Part shown: positions 6,232-13,892 of the stretch, piece after piece
Layout: every line of letters begins with the position of its first letter
How positions within the stretch are numbered: position 1 is the stretch's first letter
Assembly: GCA_021733945.1 (NCBI GenBank)
Contig: JAIPJX010000022.1
Coordinates: 1-44,034 of the forward strand
From: Verrucomicrobiota bacterium
GTDB lineage: Bacteria > Verrucomicrobiota > Verrucomicrobiia > Limisphaerales > SIBE01
Reading direction: 5' to 3'
Length of the DNA stretch: 44,034 nt
Position numbers and translations under genes: made by a program
Notes under the pieces: generated by a model
What the model was told of the DNA's origin: nothing
Database searches by the model: none
What the model saw: the letters and a program-made list of their open reading frames with translations, nothing else

Positions 6232-8817
6232 TCACCCGAACAGATCAAGCTGCGGATTCGGTGCCAGCGCCTGCAGCTTCTCGCGTTCGGCACGATGCTT
6301 GGATCGCGTCCTGACCCGTCCCTCCGGGGTCAGCTCCGACTCTTCGAGATTGGAAAGGATCTCCTTGGCCCGCGACAGCACCTCCTGAGGCACCCCGGCC
6401 AGGCGCGCCACCTGGATTCCATAGCTCTTGTCCGTGTTTCCCGGCAGGATCTTGTGGAGGAAAATGATCTGATCGTTCCACTCCCGAACCGCCACATTGA
6501 AATTCCGAAGCCGCGACAACCGTCCCGCCAGCTCAGTCAGCTCATGATAATGCGTGGCGAACAGCGTCTTGGCGCCCACCTGATGGTGCAGATGCTCCAC
6601 GATCGACCACGCCAGGCTCAATCCGTCAAAGGTGCTCGTCCCCCTGCCAATCTCATCCAAAATGATCAGGCTGCGCCGGGTTGCGTTGTTCAGAATGTTC
6701 GCCGTCTCACTCATCTCCACCATGAAGGTGGACTGCCCGCGCGACAAATCATCGCTGGCCCCGATCCGCGTGAACACGCGGTCCAACAGGTCCACCCTCG
6801 CCGACTTCGCGGGGACGAAGGATCCCGTGTGCGCCATCAACGCCAGGAGTGCCACCTGCCGGATGTAGGTGCTTTTGCCCGCCATGTTCGGACCCGTGAT
6901 CAGCGCAATCTGCTGCGTCTCCGGATCCAGCTCCACATCGTTCGGCACAAACCGTTCCCCGGCCGCCATCTGGTCCAGCACCGGATGCCGGCCGTCCTCA
7001 ATGCGCAGCACCCCTTGTTCGCCGATTTCCGGCATGCAATAACCAAACACCCGGGCCACCTCCGCCATGGACCCGAGCACATCCAGCTCGGCCAGCGCGC
7101 GGGCGGTCTGCTGAATGCGCGGCAACTCGGCGAGCGTCGATTCGCGCACCTGGAGGTAGAGCTCCTGTTCCAGCTTGATGCTGCGCTCCTGAGCACCAAA
7201 GATCTTTCCCTCCATCTCCTTCAATCCCGGTGTGATGAACCGTTCGCCGTTCGCAATCGTCTGCTTGCGGATGTACTCGGGAGGAACCTTGTCGAGATTG
7301 GACCGCGTTACTTCGATGAAATAGCCAAACACCGAATTAAACCGCACCTTGAGGGAGGCAATCCCGGTGCGCTCGATCTCCTCCTGTTGCAGTCGGGCGA
7401 TCCAGTTCTTGCCTTCGCTGGCCGCCTGCCGGAGTTCATCCAGCGCCGGGTCAAACCCGTCTCGAATCATGCCCCCTTCCTTGATGGACAGGGGAGGTTC
7501 GTCCATAATCGCCCTGCCGATCAGGGAACACAGTTCGGGAAGCTCCACAACCCTCGCCTCCAACGCCGCCAGCAGACGTGCCCCCGGCAATGCCGCGCCC
7601 CCATCCTTCGGTTCGGGAAGCATCTCCGCATCGGAAAAACCCTGCGCGTCGGGAGACTCCCTGAGCAAACCGCCTAACACACCCTTGAGTTCCGGCAGCT
7701 GCCCCATGGCCACCGAGAGCGCCGCCAAATCCCGCGCGTTGCCCGGCCCGCCACTCAACCGGCCCAGCGTTCGTTCCATGTCCCGCACCTCGCGCAGCAG
7801 TCGTCGAAACTCCTCCAGCGCCCCCGAATGCCGGCTCCACAAGCCGACCACTCCCTGCCGCTCGCGAATCGGTTCCACCGAAGCGAGCGGTTGTGTCAGC
7901 CAATCCCGCAGCAACCGGGCGCCCATCGGCGTCACTGTCCGGTTCAGTACCCCAAACAACGATCCGGCCCGGGGAGCATCCGCCCGCATCGGTTCGAGTA
8001 TCTCCAGATGGCGGAGCGACGTCGAGTCGAGCACCAGGAACTCCGTGCATTCATAACAATTCAGCCGGGTCAAATGCCCGATATCCCGCCGCAGATGGCT
8101 CGCCAGATAGTGCAGAATGGCCCCCGCCGCACCCGTCACCGCGGCCCGGTCCCGCAATCCGAAACCGTCGAGGGACGCAACCTTGAAATGATCCCGCAGG
8201 GTGAACTGCGAGGTCTCCGGAGCGAAGACCCAGTCATCGTAACCACTCACCATCGACGTCGAGGCCTCGAGCAGCACGCGGAGCCCCTTCGCTTCGCCCG
8301 GAATGATGATCTCCACCGGACGCATGCGGTCCAATTCCGTAAGAAGACCGCTCTCGTCGTCAATCTCGGTCGATCGAAATTCACCCGTGGTCAGATCCAC
8401 CAGAGCCAGACCAAACCGCCCGTCCACCCTGCAGAGAGCAGCCAGGAAGTTGTTTTGCTCCGCGTTGAGCATGCGCTCATCGAAATGCGTACCCGGACTT
8501 AGAATCTGGGTGACCGCCCGTTTGACCAGCTGCCCCGGACGCGCCTCCTCCACCTGATCGCAGATCGCCACCTTTTTCCCCGCTTTTAAAAGGCGCGCCG
8601 TGTATCCATGCGCTGCGTGGTACGGGATGCCGCACATGGGAACCACGCCCCTTTTGGTAAGCGCCACGTTGAGCAGACGCGAGCAGATCTCCGCATCCTC
8701 AAAGAACATTTCATAGAAGTCTCCGAGGCGGAAAAAAAGCAGCGCATCAGCGGGCAGCTCGCTCTTGATGCGGCGGTACTGCGCCATCATCGGTGTCAGT
8801 TGCGAATCGTTGGCCAT
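6232..8817 (-). CDS. mutS: DNA mismatch repair ATPase MutS
   Basis: This 861-residue protein is a full-length MutS, which binds mismatches and small loops and starts repair with MutL. The mismatch-contacting Phe-x-Glu motif is GDFYEMFFEDAE near the N-terminus. The ATPase has Walker A GPNMAGKST starting about residue 642 and Walker B LIILDEIGRGT. The C-terminus ends in a short basic/hydrophobic tail. I start at MANDSQLTPMM (8817), because homologues begin here and the upstream in-frame extension is a hydrophobic run encoded by AT-rich DNA. No mutL is nearby. Confidence 0.95.
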   Translation of the reverse strand: MANDSQLTPMMAQYRRIKSELPADALLFFRLGDFYEMFFEDAEICSRLLNVALTKRGVVPMCGIPYHAAHGYTARLLKAGKKVAICDQVEEARPGQLVKRAVTQILSPGTHFDERMLNAEQNNFLAALCRVDGRFGLALVDLTTGEFRSTEIDDESGLLTELDRMRPVEIIIPGEAKGLRVLLEASTSMVSGYDDWVFAPETSQFTLRDHFKVASLDGFGLRDRAAVTGAAGAILHYLASHLRRDIGHLTRLNCYECTEFLVLDSTSLRHLEILEPMRADAPRAGSLFGVLNRTVTPMGARLLRDWLTQPLASVEPIRERQGVVGLWSRHSGALEEFRRLLREVRDMERTLGRLSGGPGNARDLAALSVAMGQLPELKGVLGGLLRESPDAQGFSDAEMLPEPKDGGAALPGARLLAALEARVVELPELCSLIGRAIMDEPPLSIKEGGMIRDGFDPALDELRQAASEGKNWIARLQQEEIERTGIASLKVRFNSVFGYFIEVTRSNLDKVPPEYIRKQTIANGERFITPGLKEMEGKIFGAQERSIKLEQELYLQVRESTLAELPRIQQTARALAELDVLGSMAEVARVFGYCMPEIGEQGVLRIEDGRHPVLDQMAAGERFVPNDVELDPETQQIALITGPNMAGKSTYIRQVALLALMAHTGSFVPAKSARVDLLDRVFTRIGASDDLSRGQSTFMVEMSETANILNNATRRSLIILDEIGRGTSTFDGLSLAWSIVEHLHHQVGAKTLFATHYHELTELAGRLSRLRNFNVAVREWNDQIIFLHKILPGNTDKSYGIQVARLAGVPQEVLSRAKEILSNLEESELTPEGRVRTRSKHRAEREKLQALAPNPQLDLFG

Positions 8818-8962
8818 TGAGCTTTGAACGTATGAATGAAACCCGATGAGGTCGAAGATAAAAAAGATGCAAAAAGTAAATAAAAAACTAGGCACAAAGT
8901 TTTTTTCTGTTTAGCATCTGCTTCCAACATGAACACGCTTTATGGAACGGAGGTGAAAATCC

Positions 8963-9157
8963 GTGCCAGCTAAAAAGAAGGCGGCTGCAAAGAAAAAAAC
9001 AGCCGCAAAAAAAACCGTAGCTAAAAAGGCGGCCCCTAAGAAGGCAGCCGCAAAAAAGGCCGCGCCTAAGAAAAAAGCAGCCCCTAAAAAGGCAGCTGTG
9101 AAAGAGGCGGCCCCTAAGAAGGCAGCGACCAAAAAAGCAGCCGCAAAAAAGAAGTAA
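8963..9157 (+). CDS. Lysine/alanine-rich histone H1-like peptide
   Basis: This 64-residue peptide consists almost entirely of Lys, Ala, Pro and Thr in repeats such as KKAAPKKAAAKKAA. It resembles the C-terminal tail of eukaryotic histone H1 and bacterial nucleoid-binding proteins of the Hc1/AlgP type, so DNA or RNA binding through charge is likely. It starts with GTG at 8963, preceded 8 nt away by a strong ribosome-binding site GGAGGT (8949-8954). A perfect terminator follows 35 nt after the stop. These signals argue strongly for a real, well-expressed gene despite its low complexity. A hydrophobic open frame on the opposite strand is a by-product of the repeats. Confidence 0.75.
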   Translation: MPAKKKAAAKKKTAAKKTVAKKAAPKKAAAKKAAPKKKAAPKKAAVKEAAPKKAATKKAAAKKK

Positions 9158-9192
9158 CACACTTCTCGGCTAAACCATAGATTCAGAATGGT

Positions 9193-9228
9193 GAGCCCTG
9201 GCCCTTTAACCAGGGCTCCCATTTTTTA
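9193..9228 (+). terminator. Rho-independent terminator of the lysine-rich peptide gene
   Basis: A perfect 9-bp stem pairs GAGCCCTGG (9193-9201) with CCAGGGCTC (9210-9218), with an 8-nt loop and a following CCATTTTTTAT tract. It lies 36 nt after the stop codon and just before the next gene, so it separates the two transcripts. Confidence 0.9.
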
Positions 9229-9243
9229 TCCCCCACTCTTCCA

Positions 9244-9963
9244 ATGGCGCGACTGGTCTTCGATATCGAAACGTCCGGACTTCCCCTCGAAGCGTTCGAC
9301 GACGCACAAAAGGAATACCTCTTCCGCGACGCCATGAAGCTGCCCGACGAGGCGGCCTGCGAAGCCCGTGTCGCGGAAATCGAAAAACAGCTCAGCCTCT
9401 ATCCGTTCACCGCCCAGGTGGTCTGCGTGGCCATGCTCAACGCCGATACCGCCCGGGGCCAGGTTCTCTTTGTCGCCGAGGATTATGAGGCGGACGCCGA
9501 GGAAATCGGCCCCGTCGAATATGTCCCCTGTGTGGACGAGGTGGAGATTCTTACTGCGTTCTGGGACGTCGCAAAACATTACGACTCCATCGTCACGTTC
9601 AACGGCCGGAGCTTTGACATCCCCTTCATCTACCTGCGGTCGGCGCTGCTCAACGTGCCAATTACCCGCAGGGACTGGCTCGGATATCGATTTCAGACCG
9701 AACCGCATTGTGACCTGGCCGAGCAGCTGACGTTTTACGGGGTCAGCGGACGGGACGGAGCGGCGCGACGGTTCACCCTCGATTTTTACTGCCGGGCGTT
9801 CGGAATCGACTCTCCCAAAAGCCACGGCGTCACCGGCGCCGATATAGGCTCCCTCCTGAGCGAGGGGCGCTTTCGCGACATCGCCGATTACTGCCTGCGC
9901 GATGTGCACGCGACGGTGCTTCTCTATCAAATCTGGAAGGATCGCCTCGCCGGCATCAAATAA
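9244..9963 (+). CDS. Ribonuclease H-like 3'-5' exonuclease (DEDDy type)
   Basis: This 239-residue protein has the three exonuclease motifs of the DEDDy family related to the proofreading domain of family B DNA polymerases. Motif I is FDIETSG with Asp7 and Glu9, motif II is TFNGRSFDIPF with Asp125, and motif III is DYCLRDVHATVLLY with Tyr216 and Asp220. It is a free-standing domain without a polymerase, as in the predicted-exonuclease/RNase_H_2 families. The substrate (DNA or RNA) is not known. It is followed after 132 nt by the HEAT-repeat gene on the same strand. Confidence 0.8.
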   Translation: MARLVFDIETSGLPLEAFDDAQKEYLFRDAMKLPDEAACEARVAEIEKQLSLYPFTAQVVCVAMLNADTARGQVLFVAEDYEADAEEIGPVEYVPCVDEVEILTAFWDVAKHYDSIVTFNGRSFDIPFIYLRSALLNVPITRRDWLGYRFQTEPHCDLAEQLTFYGVSGRDGAARRFTLDFYCRAFGIDSPKSHGVTGADIGSLLSEGRFRDIADYCLRDVHATVLLYQIWKDRLAGIK

Positions 9964-10095
9964 CTGCGGGAAGTTCGGCTGGCTTTCCCAGATCCGGGTC
10001 GGGTTGATCCCGCAACCGGACTCCCGCACGACACAGGATCCGAGGGACGCGCTGCCCGGAATCGAAGCCCCCTCCATCACTGGTACGGGCGGATT

Positions 10096-11481
10096 ATGAA
10101 CCGAAGAATCCTCGTTGGCCTGACCCTGCTCATCATTGTTCCCGCCCTCGTGGGGTACTTCAAATGGCGGAGTTTCAAACACCTGAAAGTCCAGGGCCGT
10201 CCGATTGTCGAATGGGCCATGGCCTTGAACGGCCCACAGGATGTTCAGCAAGCCGAACTGGTCATCCGCGAGACAGGCACCGCAGCTGTTCCGTCCCTCA
10301 TCCATGCGCTGGAAGCCCGGGATTCCCTGCTCAAGAAACCATTCCTGGCAATCGCCCCCCGCCTGCCGGACATCGTCAGCGTCCGGCTGTACCGCTGGTT
10401 GAATCCGTACGAAAAGGAACGACTCCGCCTCGGCGCAACCCGGGCGCTCGAACTCATCGGCCCGGGCGCGGAAAAGGCGATCCCCGCCCTGGGCAAGGCT
10501 CTCCGGGATCCAAGTGCCGAGATTGCCATGCACGCCGCGTTCGCGCTGGGCAACCTCGGAGCGCCAGCCGTTTCCACCCTGATCAACGGCCTTGGGGCAC
10601 CCCGCGATGAAACCCGTTTTTTTGCAATCCAGGGCCTGAGCCGGGCCGGCACCGAAGCGCGTCCCGCAATACCCGATCTGATCGGCGTCCTCAGGGGAAC
10701 AAACAGCAGGAACGCCAGGGAAGCCGCCGCGTGCCTGGGCCGGATCGGCGGGGTCGGAGCCGTGCGCGCCGCCACCGGGTTGTTGCGCAATCCGGATCTC
10801 CGAATCCAGCTCCGAGGCATTCAAAGCCTCTCCGCTCTCGGCCCCCAGGCCCGCTCAGCCGTCCCCACGCTTCTGGAATTCGCACGCACGGACGATCCGG
10901 AAGTGCGCAAAACGGTCATCGGGGCACTTGGAAGAATCGAGCCCGCAAACCCCGAAGTCGGGGCCCTGTTTATCAGCGCCCTTCAGGACAACGATCCCGA
11001 AGTGCGCGCCATGGCCGCCGAAGGTCTGGAACGGGGCGATGTCACCGAAGCAACGTCCCTCAACGCGCTGATCGAAAGCCTGAACGATCCGGACTCGGGA
11101 GTGCGCCGAACCTCCCTCCGGGTCATCGCCTCGGCCACCTCCCGGAATGCGGACCTCACTGCTGCGGGCGCGATGCCGGCTTTCGTGCAGGCGCTTGGCG
11201 ATTCCGATTTCCTGGTGCGCCTCTACGCCGCGCAGGCGCTTGCCTCCCTGGGACCCCGGGCAATGCCCGCCCTGGGCCCTCTGCAACAGGCACTGAACGA
11301 CCCCCACCCCGGAGTACAGAGCTGGGCGGCACTAGCCTTGGGCTCTCTGGGTCCGGGAGCGGAACCAGCGCGCGGCGCTTTGGAAAAACTGCTGAAGCAT
11401 CCGGACAAGGCCGTGACCCGGGCGGCCCGCACTGCATTGGAGCAGTTGAGGCCCTCCCCCGCGACGGTCCCACCCGATTAA
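10096..11481 (+). CDS. HEAT-repeat protein with N-terminal membrane anchor
   Basis: This 461-residue protein starts with a hydrophobic segment (ILVGLTLLIIVPALVGYF, residues 4-21) that could anchor it in the inner membrane. The rest is about ten tandem HEAT/PBS-lyase-type helical repeats. Recurrent forms are AIPALGKALRDPSAEIAMHA, AVPTLLEFARTDDPEVRKTV and MPALGPLQQALNDPHPGVQS. HEAT arrays are protein-interaction scaffolds. No enzymatic motif is visible and the partner is unknown. Proteins of this build are common in Verrucomicrobiota. It ends 82 nt before the aroF leader. Confidence 0.75.
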   Translation: MNRRILVGLTLLIIVPALVGYFKWRSFKHLKVQGRPIVEWAMALNGPQDVQQAELVIRETGTAAVPSLIHALEARDSLLKKPFLAIAPRLPDIVSVRLYRWLNPYEKERLRLGATRALELIGPGAEKAIPALGKALRDPSAEIAMHAAFALGNLGAPAVSTLINGLGAPRDETRFFAIQGLSRAGTEARPAIPDLIGVLRGTNSRNAREAAACLGRIGGVGAVRAATGLLRNPDLRIQLRGIQSLSALGPQARSAVPTLLEFARTDDPEVRKTVIGALGRIEPANPEVGALFISALQDNDPEVRAMAAEGLERGDVTEATSLNALIESLNDPDSGVRRTSLRVIASATSRNADLTAAGAMPAFVQALGDSDFLVRLYAAQALASLGPRAMPALGPLQQALNDPHPGVQSWAALALGSLGPGAEPARGALEKLLKHPDKAVTRAARTALEQLRPSPATVPPD

Positions 11482-11563
11482 ATCCCGTCCGCGCTCATCC
11501 CGGAAAAAGCGCTCCAGAATCTGAGGTTGACGGCGGGGAGCGGGCTGATACTTTCTCCGAAGA

Positions 11564-11650
11564 ATGAATTTGAGTGGCCCTTTTTTTAGCACCGCAGCTG
11601 GAACGGCTTATTACTTTAGCCGTTCGAACCTGCGTGGCGGGCTGCTCTAG
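11564..11650 (+). CDS. aroF leader peptide rich in Phe and Tyr codons
   Basis: This 28-codon open frame starts at ATG 11564 and stops at TAG 11648-11650. It contains Phe-Phe at 11582-11587 and Tyr-Tyr-Phe (TAT TAC TTT) at 11609-11617. The Tyr-Tyr-Phe codons fill exactly the loop of the first RNA hairpin in the leader (stem 11601-11608 with 11618-11625). The stop codon lies between the antiterminator segment and the terminator. This is the arrangement of classical aromatic amino-acid attenuation peptides such as those of pheA, where ribosome stalling at scarce charged tRNA changes the RNA fold. No clear Shine-Dalgarno motif precedes it. A weak promoter TTGACG (11527-11532) with TACTTT (11549-11554) could start the transcript only a few bases before the ATG. 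Confidence 0.65.
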   Translation: MNLSGPFFSTAAGTAYYFSRSNLRGGLL

Positions 11651-11702
11651 AGAGATCCAGAGAATAACCCGGGCCGCAGGTAACCACCTGCGGTTTTTTT
11701 TT
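11592..11702 (+). promoter_or_regulatory. Transcription attenuator of the aroF operon
   Basis: Four RNA segments can pair in two exclusive ways. Segment 1 (CGCAG, 11593-11597) pairs with CTGCG in segment 2 (11630-11634), closing a hairpin with GAACGGCT (11601-11608) and AGCCGTTC (11618-11625). Segment 2 as ACCTGCG (11628-11634) can instead pair with segment 3, CGCAGGT (11675-11681), as antiterminator. Segment 3 with segment 4, ACCTGCGG (11686-11693), forms the terminator, followed by nine T. The structure lies inside and just after a leader peptide carrying Tyr-Tyr-Phe codons in the first loop. Stalling there would release segment 2 and allow read-through into aroF; translation to the stop codon would favour termination. 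This is inferred from pairing and codon content. Confidence 0.75.
11674..11702 (+). terminator. Attenuator terminator before aroF
   Basis: CCGCAGGT (11674-11681), loop AACC, ACCTGCGG (11686-11693) and then nine T residues make a textbook intrinsic terminator. It lies 192 nt after the HEAT-repeat gene but only 30 nt before the aroF start codon. The upstream copy of ACCTGCG (11628-11634) can compete for its 5' arm. I therefore read it as the terminator of an attenuator rather than simply the end of the HEAT transcript. Confidence 0.85.
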
Positions 11703-11732
11703 GTCGAGGCGCAACGACCTCGAGATGAGATT

Positions 11733-12758
11733 ATGATTGTAGTCCTAAGACCTGATATTACGAAGAGGGCGGAGACCGCCGTGCTCAAGGAGATTCGCAA
11801 ACTGGGCTACAAGCCTCATGTCATGCGCGGCGTGGAACGTACGGTGGTGGGTGCCATTGGAGATGAACGCACGCATCATACGCTCGAAGCCCTGGCATCC
11901 TGGCCGCAGGTGGAGCAGGTCATGCCGGTTCAGAAAAAATACAAGCTCGTCAGCCGCGAGGCGCACAAGGGGAACTCCGTGGCCCGCATCAAGGGTCTGT
12001 CGGTCGGCGGCAGAAAATTCCACGTCATGGCCGGACCCTGTTCCGTGGAGAGCGAGCGTCAGCTGATGACTTCCGCACTGGCGGTGAAGAAGGCAGGGGC
12101 AACGGTCCTGCGCGGGGGCGCGTTCAAACCCCGGACCTCGCCCTACGAGTTCCAGGGACTGGGCGAAAAAGGCCTGAAACTTCTGGCCAAGGCAAGCAGG
12201 GAAACCGGCCTCCCGGTCATCACCGAACTGCTCTCCCAGGATCATGCGGAAATGGTCGCCGAATACGCGGACATCCTCCAGATCGGCACGCGGAACGCGC
12301 AGAATTTCCAGCTCCTGATCGCAGCGGCCAAAACGGGCAAACCGGTACTCCTCAAGCGCGGGCTTGCGATGAAAATCGAGGAATGGCTTCTGGCCGGCGA
12401 ATATGTTCTGGCCAACGACAATCCCAACCTCCTGTTCTGCGAACGGGGTATCCGGACGTTCGAGACCTACACCCGAAACACGCTGGATCTCTCGGCAGTG
12501 CCGATCATCAAGCAGGAATCCCACTGCCCCATCGTCATCGATCCAAGCCAGGGCTGCGGCCGGGCGGACCTGGTGACGGCAATGTGCAAGGGTGCCGTGG
12601 CCATGGGTGCCGACGCCCTTCTGGTTGAAGTGCATCCCGATCCCTCCAAGGCCTGGAGCGACGGGGCGCAGCAGTTGTCCCTGGAGGGCTTCGGCAAGCT
12701 GATGAAGGAGATCATTCCCTTTCTCGCCGCGGCCGGACGCGAACCCGCCTGGGCCTAG
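11733..12758 (+). CDS. aroF: 3-deoxy-7-phosphoheptulonate synthase (DAHP synthase, type I-beta)
   Basis: This 341-residue protein condenses phosphoenolpyruvate and erythrose 4-phosphate, the first step of aromatic amino-acid synthesis. Residues 1 to about 75 form a ferredoxin-like regulatory domain (MIVVLRPDITKRAETAVL...), the same layout as the Thermotoga-type enzyme, in which that domain gives feedback inhibition by Phe and Tyr. The catalytic barrel has AGPCSVES (100-107, metal-binding Cys103), RGGAFKPRTSPYEFQG, IGTRNAQNF, LLKRG and DPSQGCGRADLV. I start at 11733 because the in-frame extension upstream runs through the terminator. The gene follows a Phe/Tyr attenuator and heads the aromatic operon, so it appears controlled at both transcription and activity level. 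Confidence 0.95.
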   Translation: MIVVLRPDITKRAETAVLKEIRKLGYKPHVMRGVERTVVGAIGDERTHHTLEALASWPQVEQVMPVQKKYKLVSREAHKGNSVARIKGLSVGGRKFHVMAGPCSVESERQLMTSALAVKKAGATVLRGGAFKPRTSPYEFQGLGEKGLKLLAKASRETGLPVITELLSQDHAEMVAEYADILQIGTRNAQNFQLLIAAAKTGKPVLLKRGLAMKIEEWLLAGEYVLANDNPNLLFCERGIRTFETYTRNTLDLSAVPIIKQESHCPIVIDPSQGCGRADLVTAMCKGAVAMGADALLVEVHPDPSKAWSDGAQQLSLEGFGKLMKEIIPFLAAAGREPAWA

Positions 12759-12793
12759 CGGACACCCCGGCCGTGGCCTCTGCGGTGCGCGTC

Positions 12794-13729
12794 ATGAGCG
12801 AGTTGAGCCAGAGCGATCAACCGGAACAGGGTTCCCGTTCCGCCGCCGATCGGTTCAGCGACGCCGCTCTCGTGATCATCGGGCACGGATCGTCCACGAA
12901 CACCGAGTCGGCTCTGGCGGTTCGTCAACATGCAGGCGAACTTCGCCGTCGCCGCCTGTTCGGTGAGGTGCGCGAGGCGTTCTGGAAACAGGAACCCCGG
13001 TTGGGAACGGTAGCTCAGCAAACCACCCAGCCCAGGGTTTTCTTCGTGCCTCTCTTTATTTCAGAGGGTTATTTCACCGAGGAAGCCATTCCAACGGAAC
13101 TCGGTTTCCGAACCTCGGAGGACCTGACCTTTGAGCGAGTACGGAAACACGGGAATCAACTCTGGCACTACACAGGGCCGGTGGGCACGCATGAAAGCAT
13201 GACCGCCATCATTCTGGCCCGGGCCCGGAGCGTAATCGAAAAACACCCCTTTCCCCGGGCACCCAAACCGGAACAGACCGCCCTGCTGATCGCGGGGCAC
13301 GGCACGGGAAGGAACGTGAGATCGCGCAAGGCGATCGAGGATCAGGTTCTGGCCATCCGCTCCCTGGGGATGTATGCCGAAGTGCACGCCATCTTCATGG
13401 AGGAGGCACCCCGAATCGGGGACGCGTTCACCCTAACCCAGGCCCGCAATCTGGTTGTGGTGCCGTTCTTCATCAGCGACGGATTACACACGCAGGAGGA
13501 CATTCCCATGTTGCTCGGGGAACCGGAACGATTCGTGCGGGATCGGATGGCACAAAACCAACCCACCTGGCGCAACCCCACCGAACGCAAGGGGAAAATG
13601 GTCTGGTACGGTCAGAGTGTCGGGAGCGAACCGGGAATCGCCGACGTCATTCTGGAACGTGTGCGACAGGTGGCCGGGCCGGACAGGCACCCGGCGACTG
13701 GCACGGGACGGGACCTGCCGGAGGCGTGA
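12794..13729 (+). CDS. CbiX-like (sirohydrochlorin chelatase family) two-domain protein
   Basis: This roughly 311-residue protein has two chelatase-type domains. Each carries a Gly-His-Gly motif after a beta strand: LVIIGHGSSTN (His31 from the chosen start) and LLIAGHGTGRN (His169). Each domain also has a strand of the RVFFVPLFISEGYFTEEAIP / NLVVVPFFISDGLHTQEDIP type, which places the second metal-binding region. CbiX/SirB enzymes insert Co2+ or Fe2+ into sirohydrochlorin. A cobalamin or siroheme gene is not nearby, so the substrate is uncertain. I start at ATG 12794; a GTG at 12773 is an alternative. It sits in the same direction between aroF and tyrA, an unusual partner. Confidence 0.7.
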   Translation: MSELSQSDQPEQGSRSAADRFSDAALVIIGHGSSTNTESALAVRQHAGELRRRRLFGEVREAFWKQEPRLGTVAQQTTQPRVFFVPLFISEGYFTEEAIPTELGFRTSEDLTFERVRKHGNQLWHYTGPVGTHESMTAIILARARSVIEKHPFPRAPKPEQTALLIAGHGTGRNVRSRKAIEDQVLAIRSLGMYAEVHAIFMEEAPRIGDAFTLTQARNLVVVPFFISDGLHTQEDIPMLLGEPERFVRDRMAQNQPTWRNPTERKGKMVWYGQSVGSEPGIADVILERVRQVAGPDRHPATGTGRDLPEA

Positions 13730-13892
13730 GACGGTTCTGCTCCCATCCAACGCCGCTCGGGACGGTGGACCGCCGCAGACCCTGGAGTGGCGGACTTGTG
13801 GACACGCACCGTTCAACGGCCCTGGTTTGGTTCGGCAAAAGCAGCTTCGACCTTGCCCCTGAGGCTCCGGGACGCTTTAATCCCCCCATCGC

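Noticed and set aside
6295..7677. 460-residue open frame antisense to mutS
   Set aside because: It lies entirely opposite the conserved MutS ATPase and core. It is a long frame created by high GC content, with composition unlike real proteins.
8911..9222. Hydrophobic membrane protein antisense to the lysine-rich gene
   Set aside because: It is the mirror of a low-complexity lysine/alanine code. The plus-strand frame has a proper ribosome-binding site and terminator.
11564..11702. T-box riboswitch or tRNA gene in the aroF leader, suggested by GTTCGAAC
   Set aside because: There is no T-loop stem, no AGGGTGGNACCGCG-type box and no acceptor pairing. The leader peptide and competing hairpins explain the sequence better.
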